64,000 nucleotides of DNA from NCBI GenBank assembly GCA_964036315.1, contig OZ038479.1:60084393-60148392 (forward strand), read 5' to 3'. Source of the stretch: Acanthosepion esculentum. Lineage: Eukaryota > Mollusca > Cephalopoda > Sepiida > Sepiidae. Below, in pieces: positions 23,184-33,330 of the stretch. Below the pieces are notes generated by a model. It did no database searches, was not told the origin of the DNA, and saw nothing but the letters and a program-made list of their open reading frames with translations. A program made the position numbers and the translations under genes. Each line of letters starts with the position of its first letter. The stretch's first letter is position 1.

Positions 23184-23279
23184 TTTCTTAGGTTTTTATG
23201 ACAATGCTGGAAAAACAAAAGAAGTCGGTAAATAATGATTTTTTTCTTTTTCGAAAACAATTTGTATTTTTCCACTTAC

Positions 23280-23600
23280 CTTTCAGACAAGAAAAACAAA
23301 ACGGAATGATTTCTTTGTGTTCAAATGATTTTGTTGGTATTTCTCTGTTCTGTTCAGTAAATGTAATGATGTTGCAATTGAAACGAATTATAGAAACGGG
23401 AACAAGAGACAAACGAGGAAAATGTCTTTTAAGAAAAGAATTCTTTTGAAAATGTAAGACGAAAGAAATGACCCGGTGTCAAAAACGATTCGGTTCCTTG
23501 AGTTGAAAATTCTCAGTTTTCTTGGCATCTAAACAGCACAGACTCAAAAAAGAAATGTATCACTTATTTTCACAGCCACAGAGATTTTCATTCACCAGAA
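23280..23600 (-). other. Putative non-coding exon 1 of ZNF gene 2
   Basis: The donor on the minus strand is TGTCTGAAAG|GTAAGTGG (exon end 23280). It aligns with the gene 1 and gene 4 first exons. It contains a short upstream frame starting MPRKL; gene 1 shares that start but stops after eight codons, so it is not conserved as a protein. Splicing to 20613 gives no in-frame ATG upstream of the fingers, so this exon is taken as 5' UTR. Confidence 0.55.
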
Positions 23601-23645
23601 TTTTGTTGACAAACTGCTGTTTAAGTATAAATACTGCAACCTTGT
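23600..23645 (-). promoter_or_regulatory. Putative core promoter, ZNF gene 2
   Basis: TATTTATA on the minus strand (about 23626-23634) lies some 20 bases upstream of the conserved CAACAAAATTCTGG block. The arrangement is the same as for gene 1. Confidence 0.5.
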
Positions 23646-24555
23646 CAATGCCTCTTCACGTCGAAGACAATCGTTCCTACATTGTTTCTTGGAGGTATCT
23701 CCAAACCAAATTCCTTGTCGGAAAAAATGTTTATCTAAAAAAAAAGCTACGGTTGTACAATTCGAAAGGAGAATTTTAAAAAATCTAAAATAAATATTAT
23801 TTATAGATAAAGGTAGAATCGGAAATATTTGCGTTTTGGTTTTAAAATGTTTTTTCCCTTTTTTTTACGCAAAAAAACACTGTCACGATTAAAATGTCAA
23901 TTTTTGAGGGTCGTAAAAACACGTTAATTTTAAAACACTATCAAAAATCATCTAATTATTGTATTTTAAAACTTTCGACATTTGTGTAAAAGAAGGGTAA
24001 ATATATTTATGTACTTCCACTAATTCGCTGATTATTGGTTTTCTTTTTTTTTTTTTTTTTAGAACGCTCGAAACTTTGATTTTTTTAAATAAAAGCTTGT
24101 TTCTCCGGTATCAACGTTGTACCATAAATAATGGGGAATTTTTGCGTTTTTGTTTGTGATGCACCACCATGGACTTTCTAAAAAAAAAACAAAAAAAACA
24201 AATAAAAAACTAAAAACACATTTGAAATATTTTTTAGGTACCTCCACAAAATCGCTAAAAAAAAAACATACCATGATGGAAAAAATGCCCCAGAAACTTG
24301 ATAACTTTATTAAAAAAGCCTCCAAAAATAAAATATAATTTTCTGAAATTCTGAAGAAAATTAACTGGTTTAACGTTTAATTAACCTGATTTGTAACAAA
24401 TATTATTTAATATCACAGAAAAACATTTGCTTAACCCAGGGGTGTTTTTTTATGAGTTGGTTATTGAAAGCCTAATGCTTGGGAAATTTAACCAATTTTT
24501 TCTATGGGGGAAATATCTGTAAAAATTACTTGATGATTATAATGTGAGTGTGAGA
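23646..24555. other. Upstream region of module 2, AT-rich
   Basis: No supported gene. Runs of T and A are frequent (24040-24060, 24180-24260). 24330-24555 repeats 12760-13060. Short frames at 24059-24338 cross homopolymers and lack domain features. Confidence 0.5.
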
Positions 24556-25780
24556 GAACATGAGAAAAAGAAATCATTAAGGAAAGAGAACAATAAAAGG
24601 ACAGGAATTAAGAAAACAGATGTTAACAACTAACACTGAATTTAAATTTTGAAAGGACAATGTTAACATAAAAGCACAAAGCAGGAGGAAAGTTCCACAA
24701 GTGACAACTGCAAGAGAAGAAACTGTTAGTATAGAACTTACAGTTAGATCTGGCCATTTAAACTGTAAAATGATGAGGCTTTGCTGCCAGTCTAGTAGTA
24801 CACTTAAATTCATAAACTCTAGGTACCAAGAAGGAAAGCTCATCAGAATAATTAACATAGAAATATTTATAGAAAATATATAGGGATGCTATGTTATGGC
24901 AGTGGAAAAGTGACTGAAGCTGAGATGCCAGATCAGGACCAATAATATTGCATATTCTTCTTTGTATTTCATCAAGAATCTCTAAATACATAGCAGAAGC
25001 ACGAGACCAGATATGGCAATGATGTTTAATACATGGAAGAATGGTAGGGTTCTAAATGTAAGAAATAGTTTCTGACAAAAAAAATTACCTAGCATGACAC
25101 ATTTAACCAATTTTCCTAGTAGCAGACTTAGCAATTGATTCAATATGATCTTCACACTTCATATCATCAGAAAATGTTAGCTGAGTAGGCACAAGGAGTC
25201 ATTCTCCTGGAGATTAGCATCAGCCATGCTGATGGAAGGCAAAAGAACATTCTCTAAGTTTATTAAAAGAGAATAGTTTTGTTTTGAAGGTGTTAAAATT
25301 AATGAGCTATTTCTTGCCTCAGTTAACAACAGATTGTAGGAAATTATTTTGATCAGCAACAAATTTGACCTTATCAAACTGATCAGATTTATGATCAAGA
25401 TGGCAGTAAATAGCAGTGTCATCAGCATAGATACTGAGTTGAGAACTGATGACATTGATGAAAATTCGGGATAATGTAGGTTCAAGAATAAAGCCCTGGG
25501 AGACACCTACACTGATGCAAAGAGATCTAAAAGATTAACTGTTGAAGACAACTTTCATTTTCTGATTTGAAAAGAAAGATTGATATCAGATGAAAAATTC
25601 ATCCAGAAATACCAAGATTACAACTTGTGAAGTAGACCAGCATTCTGAAACCTATCAAATGCTATTGATATATATTTTTGTTGGAGATATTTGTTTCTTG
25701 CAATATATTTTCCTTTCTTCCATCTCTTTGTTTTTCCAGTCTTCGCTGCTCCCTCCATTAGCACAAACATGTCATTAGGC
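24555..25780 (-). mobile_element. LINE (Jockey/CR1-like) RT and 3' end
   Basis: This is the best copy of the LINE. The minus strand reads, across frameshifts, ..IYADDTAI (about 25413-25430), SISMADANLQE (near 25210), then MYLEILDEIQRRICNIIGPD and ..YEFKCTTRLAAKPHHFTV (24758-24991). The last part is the typical C-terminus of these elements, followed by a short tail to 24555. The upstream endonuclease is missing. Decayed, with frame changes near 25170 and 25400. Confidence 0.8.
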
Positions 25781-26408
25781 TTGAAATGTTAATTGTGGAC
25801 ATGAAGAAAAGTACTTAAATAAAACAAATGTCATATATCCCGCATGACATAAAAAAACATGAAAGATGATTTTATTTCATTCATAGATACAAAATTCATA
25901 CCTAATTCATTAATCAAACAATGCAGCCTAAATTTTCAGACATTGAATTGACCTGATTTATATGCACAAACTTTTCAGTAACATGCATAAAAATTAATAT
26001 ACACTTTCTCTTGAGTTTACAATGCAAATTTTAATGAAACTGCAGATTCTTAAATTTAGCTTGTGATTTGTCATACTTATATTTCATTACAAAGCTGATG
26101 CATAAACCTGATAATACAATTTTTATGTTAGCATGCTTATTTAGAAAAAATACTGATTCACATATCTACGGTACTGTTTGCACATGCATGCCTTTCCAGC
26201 TTTGAATTTATTGAAAATTCAGATTAACATGTCACAAAAATGAGATTTCTCTCCAGTTCTTACTTGTGCATGTCAATTCAAATTTGAAGTATTTGAAAAT
26301 GTTGTGTTACAGATTTTAAAAGAATATGTCATTCCATATGGGACATAGACAACTGTGAAAACATATATCCACAAATGCATATAGACAAATTGGACAATGA
26401 TACAATTT
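25780..26408. other. 3' flank of ZNF gene 3
   Basis: The flank resembles 4800-5390 and 18220-18790 (for example the 'aaacaatgcagcctaaattttcag' phrase at 25916). It lacks the ~220-bp flank repeats. A minus AATAAA lies at 25871-25876. Bases 26230-26408 hold further decayed finger sequence. Confidence 0.6.
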
Positions 26409-26702
26409 CTATCTAGTGTGGATTTGCAAATGGCGAACCAAACTTGACTTCCTTGAAAAAGCAAATCCACAAATGTCACAAGAATATGGTTTTTCCCCAG
26501 TGTGTGAATGAACATGTCTCTTCAAATGTGACTTCCGTGAAAATGCAGATCCACAAATTTCACAAGAATGTGGTCTTCCTCCTGTGTGCCTATGCATATG
26601 CTGTACCAAGCCTGACTTCCATGAAAATGCAGATCCACAAACTTCACAAGAATATTGTTTCTCTCCAGTGTGTCTCCACATATGGCACACCAAATTTGAT
26701 TT
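26409..26702 (-). CDS. ZNF gene 3, part downstream of internal stop
   Basis: This is the direct in-frame continuation of gene 3 after a single TAG. It encodes the rest of finger 20 (KSNLVCHMWRH), then complete fingers 21-23, ending HLQIHTR-stop, 97 residues. All Cys and His of these fingers are intact and no other lesion is present. That suggests the stop is recent, is read through, or is changed at the RNA level. It would not be translated efficiently on its own. Confidence 0.7.
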   Translation of the reverse strand, partial: KSNLVCHMWRHTGEKQYSCEVCGSAFSWKSGLVQHMHRHTGGRPHSCEICGSAFSRKSHLKRHVHSHTGEKPYSCDICGFAFSRKSSLVRHLQIHTR

Positions 26703-28445
26703 CTATGAAAATGCTGATCCACAAAATATGCAAGAATATGGTTTCTCTCCAGTGTGTGTGCGCATATGCTTCACCAGAGCTGACGACTGTGAGAATGCAG
26801 ATTTACAAACTTCACAAGAATATGGTTTCTCTCCAGTATGTATTAGCATATGACACACCAGAAATGATTTCTGTGTAAATGCTGATCCACATACTTCACA
26901 AGAATATGGCTTCTCTCCAGTGTGTAATCGAATATGTTTCACTAAGTATGACTTTGATGAAAATGAAGTTCCACAAACTTCACAAGGATAAAGTTTCTTT
27001 CCAGTGTGTGTACTCATATGGCTCACCAAAGATGTCTTCCATGAAAATGCAGCTCCACAAACTTTACAAGAGTATGGTTTCTCTCCAGTGTGTATACTCA
27101 TATGGCTCATCACAGATGACTTCTGTGAAATTGCAGTTCCACAAACTTCACAAGAATATGGTTTCTCTCCAGTATGAATTGGCATATGACTTATCAAATG
27201 TGACTTCTGTGAAAATGCAGATCTACACACTTCACAAGAATATGTTATCTTTCCAGTGTGTTTATACATATGATTCACGAAACATGACTTGTGCGAAAAT
27301 GCAGATTCACATATTTCACACGAATATGGTTTCTCTCCAGTGTGTGTATGGATATGTTTCACTAATGATGACTTGTGTGAAAATGAAAATTTACAAACTT
27401 CACAAGAATATGGTTTCTCTCCAGTGTGTGTATGGATATGTTTCACTAATGATGACTTGTGTGAAAATGAAAATTTACAAACTTCACAAGAATATGGTTT
27501 CTCTCCAGTGTGTGTATGGATATGTTTCACTAATGATGACTTGTGTGAAAATGAAAATTTACAAACTTCACAAGAATATGGTTTCTCTCCAGTGTGTGTA
27601 TGGATATGTTTCACTAATGATGACTTGTGTGAAAATGAAAATTTACAAACTTCACAAGAATATGGTTTCTCTCCAGTGTGTGTATGGATATGTTTCACTA
27701 ATGATGACTTGTGTGAAAATGAAAATTTACAAACTTCACAAGAATATGGTTTCTCTCCAGTGTGTGTATGGATATGTTTCACTAATGATGACTTGTGTGA
27801 AAATGAAAATTTACAAACTTCACAAGAATATGGTTTCTCTCCAGTGTGTGTATGGATATGTTTCACTAATGATGACTTGTGTGAAAATGAAAATTTACAA
27901 ACTTCACAAGAATATGGTTTCTCTCCAGTGTGTGTATGGATATGTTTCACTAATGATGACTTGTGTGAAAATGAAAATTTACAAACTTCACAAGAATATG
28001 GTTTCTCTCCAGTGTGTGTATGGATATGTTTCACTAATGATGACTTGTGTGAAAATGAAAATTTACAAACTTCACAAGAATATGGTTTCTCTCCAGTGTG
28101 TGTATGGATATGTTTCACTAATGATGACTTGTGTGAAAATGAAAATTTACAAACTTCACAAGAATATGGTTTCTCTCCAGTGTGTGTATGGATATGTTTC
28201 ACTAATGATGACTTGTGTGAAAATGAAAATTTACAAACTTCACAAGAATATGGTTTCTCTCCAGTGTGCCTTTGCATATGGCAAACCAAACTTGATTTCT
28301 GTGAAAATTCAGATCCACAAATTTTACAAAAATATGGTTTCTTACCAGTCTGTGTAGTTATATTACTAGATAAAGGGTACTTGCTTGGAAATGCAGAACC
28401 AGAATCTTCAGATGATGGTGACTTCTCACCAGTGTGTGTATGCAT
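26703..28445 (-). CDS. C2H2 zinc-finger protein 3 (19 fingers, 11 identical)
   Basis: From the first ATG of the finger frame (28445) the protein has 580 residues. Residues 1-39 include a Cys-less finger remnant (SEDSGSAFPSKYPLSSN). Fingers start at residue 40. Finger 1 is unique. Fingers 2-12 (residues 68-375) are 11 identical copies of CEVCKFSFSHKSSLVKHIHT plus linker. Fingers 13-19 are diverse and intact. Finger 20 starts at residue 572 and is cut by TAG at 26705-26703 after CIFCGSAFS. Sister fingers have Gln or Trp at this place. The frame is open back to the acceptor at 28545, giving a possible 33-codon extension (CFIYTKHHDIEEIVTVDFNE) if an upstream exon supplied a start. Genes 1 and 2 have stops there. 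Role: DNA binding, by family. Confidence 0.82.
   Translation of the reverse strand: MHTHTGEKSPSSEDSGSAFPSKYPLSSNITTQTGKKPYFCKICGSEFSQKSSLVCHMQRHTGEKPYSCEVCKFSFSHKSSLVKHIHTHTGEKPYSCEVCKFSFSHKSSLVKHIHTHTGEKPYSCEVCKFSFSHKSSLVKHIHTHTGEKPYSCEVCKFSFSHKSSLVKHIHTHTGEKPYSCEVCKFSFSHKSSLVKHIHTHTGEKPYSCEVCKFSFSHKSSLVKHIHTHTGEKPYSCEVCKFSFSHKSSLVKHIHTHTGEKPYSCEVCKFSFSHKSSLVKHIHTHTGEKPYSCEVCKFSFSHKSSLVKHIHTHTGEKPYSCEVCKFSFSHKSSLVKHIHTHTGEKPYSCEVCKFSFSHKSSLVKHIHTHTGEKPYSCEICESAFSHKSCFVNHMYKHTGKITYSCEVCRSAFSQKSHLISHMPIHTGEKPYSCEVCGTAISQKSSVMSHMSIHTGEKPYSCKVCGAAFSWKTSLVSHMSTHTGKKLYPCEVCGTSFSSKSYLVKHIRLHTGEKPYSCEVCGSAFTQKSFLVCHMLIHTGEKPYSCEVCKSAFSQSSALVKHMRTHTGEKPYSCIFCGSAFS
27341..28264 (-). repeat. 11 perfect tandem copies of an 84-bp finger unit
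   Basis: Units start at 27341 and every 84 bp to 28181; the array ends at 28264. Reading the sequence, every unit is identical. Each encodes exactly one 28-residue finger. Helix positions -1, 2, 3 and 6 are His, Ser, Ser and Lys in every copy. Gene 2 has one diverged copy of this finger in the same context. Confidence 0.95.
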
Positions 28446-28545
28446 TTGTCTGTTCTTGGTGGAAAGAGATGAATCCTGTTTTCTTTCATTGAAATCTACA
28501 GTAACAATTTCCTCTATATCATGATGCTTCGTATAGATGAAACAT
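28446..28545 (-). other. 5' part of ZNF gene 3 finger exon
   Basis: The acceptor (TTTTCATTTGCAG|ATGTTTCATC) ends at 28546. Homology to genes 1, 2 and 4 is clear. Relative to genes 1 and 2, about 200 bp of leader with stops has been deleted, so the CFIYTKHHD frame now runs straight into the fingers. Confidence 0.65.
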
Positions 28546-28949
28546 CTGCAAATGAAAAGCAAGAAATGATATATTAACAGAGACAGTGAATAACAGATGA
28601 AATCAATCCATATTAGAGACATGTAATTATATAATAAGGCTGATTTAGGCCTGCACAAGTATACAATAATACAACAGCCAATGAAGATCAAATTCATTAC
28701 AGTTGGCTGATAGTCTGTGAAACAAGATTATGGAACCATTAAACTTTGTCCAGTATAGAAATACTTCTATCTGCATGAGACTAAATGCAATCATTTCAAA
28801 TTCTATATTGTCTTAATTTTTTGGGATATCATCAGTACATTTGAAGACAGATTTGCTTATTTTATGCTACAATAATGAATTACCAATTATTTATATAAAC
28901 ATTAAATGTTGAAAGATAATTAATGAATGATGTGTGACCACTTGGAAAT

Positions 28950-29150
28950 ACCAGGTGCTATAAGCTTTGATGTGTGGGTAGTATAATGGATAATGTTTCT
29001 GAATTGTTAATTGGAGAGCCAAGTTCCAATCTCTTGGGTTTGTAATATACACAAATACCTTTGGAAAAGATATGAATCCAACTATTTGCTCACCCAGCTA
29101 TAAATTAATTAGTAAGACTTGTATCACTAAGCTAATATTATCTTTTAAAA
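28950..29150 (+). mobile_element. tRNA-derived SINE
   Basis: The block carries an A-box-like GTAGTATAATGG (28977-28988) and a B-box-like AGTTCCAATC (29022-29031) at tRNA-like spacing. A second copy lies at 52300-52480. It cannot fold into a proper tRNA and has an extended 3' tail, so it is called a SINE. Confidence 0.55.
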
Positions 29151-29589
29151 AAAAATTCTAACCATCTAAAAAAATATTTTCTGGTTTTAAATATCCTGGA
29201 AAGAGTTGATAAGACATAGAAAATGAATTAATCACTCAGAGAAACTAATAAAACTTCACAATTTAAAGAATCCAGTGGCATATTTTAGCATTAATTACAT
29301 AAAATCATTTTCTCCTTTTATTTCATAAATCATTATAGTATTGAAATGGGAATCAACAACTTATTTGATAATAAATAAAGAAAATGAATAAAGTGTGATA
29401 TGTTGTTTCTGTAGACCACGTTTGTATTTGATAAACATCTTACTAAATCGAAAAATAGAAAAAATGTAGTCTATCTGGAATATTGTGCTGGAAGCAAAGT
29501 TTGCAGCCTTTTTCAATTGGTGGAATTTAAATATGCAATTCAATTTCACACATCATTGAAATTTATGACATATACAGAGTGTATCAAAA

Positions 29590-29970
29590 ATATGTTTGCA
29601 AACTCTGGGGGTAGGTTCCTCACACCAAAACAAGGAAAAAAGTCCATATAAACATGTGTCCACAAATCCTTTGTTTTTGAGTTATTGAGTTTAAAGTAGA
29701 TGCTATTAAGTGTACAATTGGTCTTCCTTGAGTCATAGTTTGTAATGCTACAGATTCTGTTTCAGCAATGTGATGATAAACAGTAGCAAAGGTTAGATGA
29801 CTTGGCTGTCTTTCGTTTGGAAATGCAATTTTATAACACTTTTCTACCTGTTGGTTTTTGGACAAATGCTGCTGCTTGCCATTAAGTTGGTCATTCTGAT
29901 CTAAACTGTTGCTCTGCCCACGTCGTGTTGATTGATCACAGAGATGGCAAAATCAGATTGTCATCAGTGT
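29590..29970 (-). mobile_element. HTH-domain transposon fragment
   Basis: The minus strand encodes ..VEKCYKIAFPNERQPSHLTF, then ATVYHHIAETESVAL..TMTQGRP. This resembles the helix-turn-helix (DUF4817-like) N-terminal domain found in Mos1-related repeats of invertebrates. The frame continues upstream to about 29950. No catalytic domain is seen nearby. Confidence 0.45.
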
Positions 29971-30109
29971 TGGTTCTATCGTGGCAAAGCTGTGCCCCAT
30001 AAGAAATTTAAAAAAATCTTCTTGCAGATGAGTAAAGAAAAGACAGGAATTTCTTCAGGGTTTATTTCTATGTATTTAAATCATGTCCAAATAACATCAA
30101 CCTAGTTCT

Positions 30110-30540
30110 TAACCTGACAATCAATAATTCTGCCAAAATATGTCAATGCTTTTTTCGATCATGTCACGTGATTACGTTGATTATAAATACCAGACACGAG
30201 TTCTCTCTCTCTCTCTCTTGCTACAAAATGTAGTTGTAAAAAAGGATTCGTGTCTTGACCATGGGTGGTCAGAGGTTATGAAAATATATTCATATAAGCA
30301 CACATACAGGTACATACAAAATTTTCCAAACTACATTACAAACATAAAAAACTTTTCAAACTTCATTTCAAACTACGAATATTCAACTACAAGCAATGGA
30401 AACTTAATTACAAGCATTTCGGAACAATGAACATTCAACTCTTCTAAAGCTAAAAGCTTATTCAGCATCTTCTCAGCTTTATAATTCTTTCAACTCTCTA
30501 ACAGTAAACATCTTGAGCGACAAGTTCAACTTTTGTGAGC
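30110..30540 (+). promoter_or_regulatory. LTR-like promoter segment
   Basis: A palindromic E-box CACGTG (30165-30170) is followed by TTATAAATAC (30181-30190) and a CT run (30201-30218). The arrangement looks like an LTR or other Pol II promoter on the plus strand. No retroelement coding sequence is attached, and a second copy was not found. Confidence 0.3.
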
Positions 30541-30629
30541 TCGGATAAAAATATTTTATTAGTAAAAACTTTAATTCAAAGTGACATAACACCAATAAAA
30601 ATTGTAACCCCTATGCTTGTACATCATAT

Positions 30630-31060
30630 TATGAAACGTAAACAAAAAGACCATAGCATGATGAAAAAGACGCCAAACTTGACGAAAACAAAATTTAATC
30701 GTCTAATGTTCATATTATTATTAAAGAGGAAAGATCAAAGTATTTATTTATTTTAAAACATTTTTTAATCGTTCGTACCACGTCTGAAATTTTCGTTAAA
30801 GATTTTGTTTTTTTTGTCAAAAAAAAATGACAGATAATCCATCATTTTTTTCCATTTTATAAAAAAGATGAAAATCTCACTTTGAAATTCTTTTAGAAAT
30901 CAATTATAATTTTTTCAAAACTTATTTTAATAAAATCAGAAATTATGTTTATTTAAAATATTTTGAACCAAGCCTAACTTAGCTTCTGCGCTGAAAAAAA
31001 TGTAATTTGAAAATAAAACAAAGCAGGTCATAACCTTTCGCATCACTTGACAGGTGACGA
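30630..31060. repeat. Inverted copy of the gene 2 intron block
   Basis: Reverse complement of 21890-22320, continuous over about 430 bp. In modules 1, 2 and 4 the homologous phrase is in the opposite direction, so this piece was inverted in module 3. Confidence 0.75.
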
Positions 31061-32400
31061 AAGACATTTTCATGACGTTTAGATAACATACGGGAGAATA
31101 ATTCTTTCCACGGATGGAAGGAAGTGAAATTATTTAGATTTAAGTGCACAAATTATTTACCTCGTTATTTTTAAGGAAAACTTTCAGCGCTCTAATTTTT
31201 TTATTTACTTATTTTGTTTTGTACTTAGCTTTCACCTTTACGTTTACGATGCTTTATGGAAAATATATTATAAAGAAATGAAAAAATAAGACTATTAAGA
31301 GTGAGATTAAATTTCATAAGAAAGGTATCTAATTCATTTATAGGTACCTTTCTTATTAATTTTTATCAGAAGTGTACATAAAATATTTTTATGTACATTT
31401 ATTACATTTTACTGTGTTATTTGTATTTCCATTCATTTTATTATTAATTTTGATATTTCATTTATGGAAAAATGTCATAACTGAGATTAATATAAAAATA
31501 AGATCATATAAATTTCATAAGATGATAGTGATACTTGTAGGTAGCCTTCTCAGTTGAAATTGAAAAATCAAATTAACTTCTCCACACGTGTTTCGCAAAA
31601 GTAAAGGCCTTAACAGCGGAGAACAATGCTGAACTCAAATAACGCAACTTAATTGTATTCTGGTTGGTCTTCCGTACTATATAATTACAGCCCGATTATA
31701 AACACAAAATTACATTTCTTAATTACTGCGGATCTTCTGATTAGTCAAAACGATACAGTTTATAACGCGCTAAAAAAGATCTATCTCATAAGGAGACTTA
31801 CGAAATCTGATGCGGCCTTTAACTAATTTTATAATATTTTAACAACTTAAATGTAAAAATCTATTATAATTAAAGAAATAACAAATAATTGTATTAACAA
31901 TTCATTTTTCATCGAAAAAACTTTTTGCTTTCAGAAAATATTGTTCATATTCATAAAAGCAAATAAAAGCATTTGAAATTAAATATCTTTGTTTTATTGA
32001 GTTTTGTATGTTACAATTCAGAGCTGATTTTCAGGTACAATTAGTCCAATTAAAAAAAAAAAAACATGATTTGCATTCCTCAAAGCCTTGTGCTTTTAAC
32101 TATTGTAATCACTAAACACGATGCGATCGAATTTCTAGAGTTTTCATAAAATTAGTTATGGGGGCGGGTAATAAATATAAAAAAAAATATTTCTGCCATG
32201 ACTTTAATAAAAAAAAAAAATATTTATAATAATTTCCATCTTCTATGAATAGTTTCTGAAAGTTTAACTTCCGACAATTATTTTTATTTTTGCAAGATTT
32301 TCCAAATTACTGATTGTGTCATACAAAAAAAAAAAAATGTATTAAAAATTGTATGTTATTTAGTAGTTCCGGGGATACAAATAGAAAGAAGGTTTTTTTT
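31060..32400. other. AT-rich, no gene seen
   Basis: No domain-bearing frame. 31318-31352 contains a small imperfect inverted repeat around AAGGTATCTAATT. Homopolymer A/T runs are frequent. Confidence 0.5.
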
Positions 32401-33330
32401 AATCAAAATTTTTAGAATGTTCTAAAAAGAAGTAAAATTTTTTAAAAATAATTAAAATAAACTCTGGTCTTTCGTCTTCATAATAACATAAGCATAGACG
32501 ATAAAATTTTCTTTTAGTCAAGTTTGGCATCTTCTTTAATCATGCTATGGATGCCATTTTTTTTAACGATTTCGTGGAGTTATACAAATATAAATATTGT
32601 TGTTGTTAAAACCCTTTTGTTTTGTGTTCCTTCTTGTTTCTTTTGCGTTTGCTTACACATTCGTAAAGTAAAAAAATGTACGGGTTGATTTAGGCCTTCA
32701 ATACCGCTACAAGTGTACGAAAAATTAAAAACGGAACACCGGTAATGCAATAATTCGTATTTATATTTAAAAATGAATTAACCATATAACCAATAGTTTA
32801 AGAACACTTAGTTTTTACCCTATTATTAAATTTAAGTAGAATGAATATTTTTTTTTTTTAATAAAAAAAACCCAGCTCTGTGAAGGTAGAAACATTAATT
32901 TTTGTCTCTTTATAAGCTAACGTACATTATGCATACAACCGAGAGAAATTTTTAAGCGAAAATATCTATCAAATATTTCTGCCATGACTGAAAGTTTCAT
33001 TAACTTCCAACAATTATTTTTATTTTTGCAAGGTTTTCCAATTAATGTGTGTCATATAAAAAAAAAAAAAAACGTGCTAAAAATTGTATATGTTATTTTA
33101 GTAGTTCCTTTGATACAAGAAGAAACAAGATTTTTTTTTTAATCAAAATTTAGAATGTTCTAAAAAGAAGTAAAAATTTTTAAAAATAATTCAAAAAATC
33201 TTTGGTCTTTCGTCTTCATAATAACAAACATTTAGACGATAAAATTTGGTTTTAGTCAAGTTTGGCGTCTTTTTTATCATGCTATGCCATTTTTTAGTGA
33301 TTTCGTGGAGTTACCTAGGTTAAGTGATAT
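32200..33330. repeat. Duplicated intron-type block, two direct copies
   Basis: 32260-32590 and 32980-33320 are direct repeats of each other. Both contain 'tctttcgtcttcataataaca' and 'gtcaagtttggc'. Each matches the intron block of modules 1, 2 and 4. A partial 300-bp tandem duplication inside the module 3 intron is the simplest reading. Confidence 0.7.

Larger units (their letters stand above)
20614..23279 (-). other. Intron 1 of ZNF gene 2
   Basis: This 2.67-kb stretch lies between donor 23279 and acceptor 20614. It is AT-rich and holds a LINE tail (20890-21340), a mariner/Tc1 fragment (21480-21900), a block repeated in other introns (22210-22320) and a large palindrome (22946-23183). No gene of its own is supported. 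Confidence 0.6.

Noticed and set aside
23188..23449. Overlapping 74- and 83-codon frames at the ZNF 2 first exon
   Set aside because: The minus frame reads through the splice donor and the plus frame is antisense to exon 1. Neither is conserved in modules 1 or 4.
27341..28264. CRISPR-like direct repeats
   Set aside because: The repeats are contiguous with no spacers, encode fingers, and lie in an animal genome.
26879..28524. Long plus-strand open frames (492 and 411 codons) across the ZNF 3 exon
   Set aside because: They are the antisense of an 84-bp array. Because 84 is a multiple of 3, any frame without a stop in one unit stays open over all eleven copies. The products are low-complexity repeats with no known fold.
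26703..28697. Start of ZNF 3 at 28697
   Set aside because: The segment upstream of 28545 is intron: a clear acceptor (TTTGCAG) lies at 28546, and the added residues are hydrophobic intron translation, not a membrane domain.
28970..29040. tRNA gene
   Set aside because: A- and B-box-like words are present, but the stems do not close and an identical-type copy with a long tail occurs at 52.3 kb, so it is a SINE.
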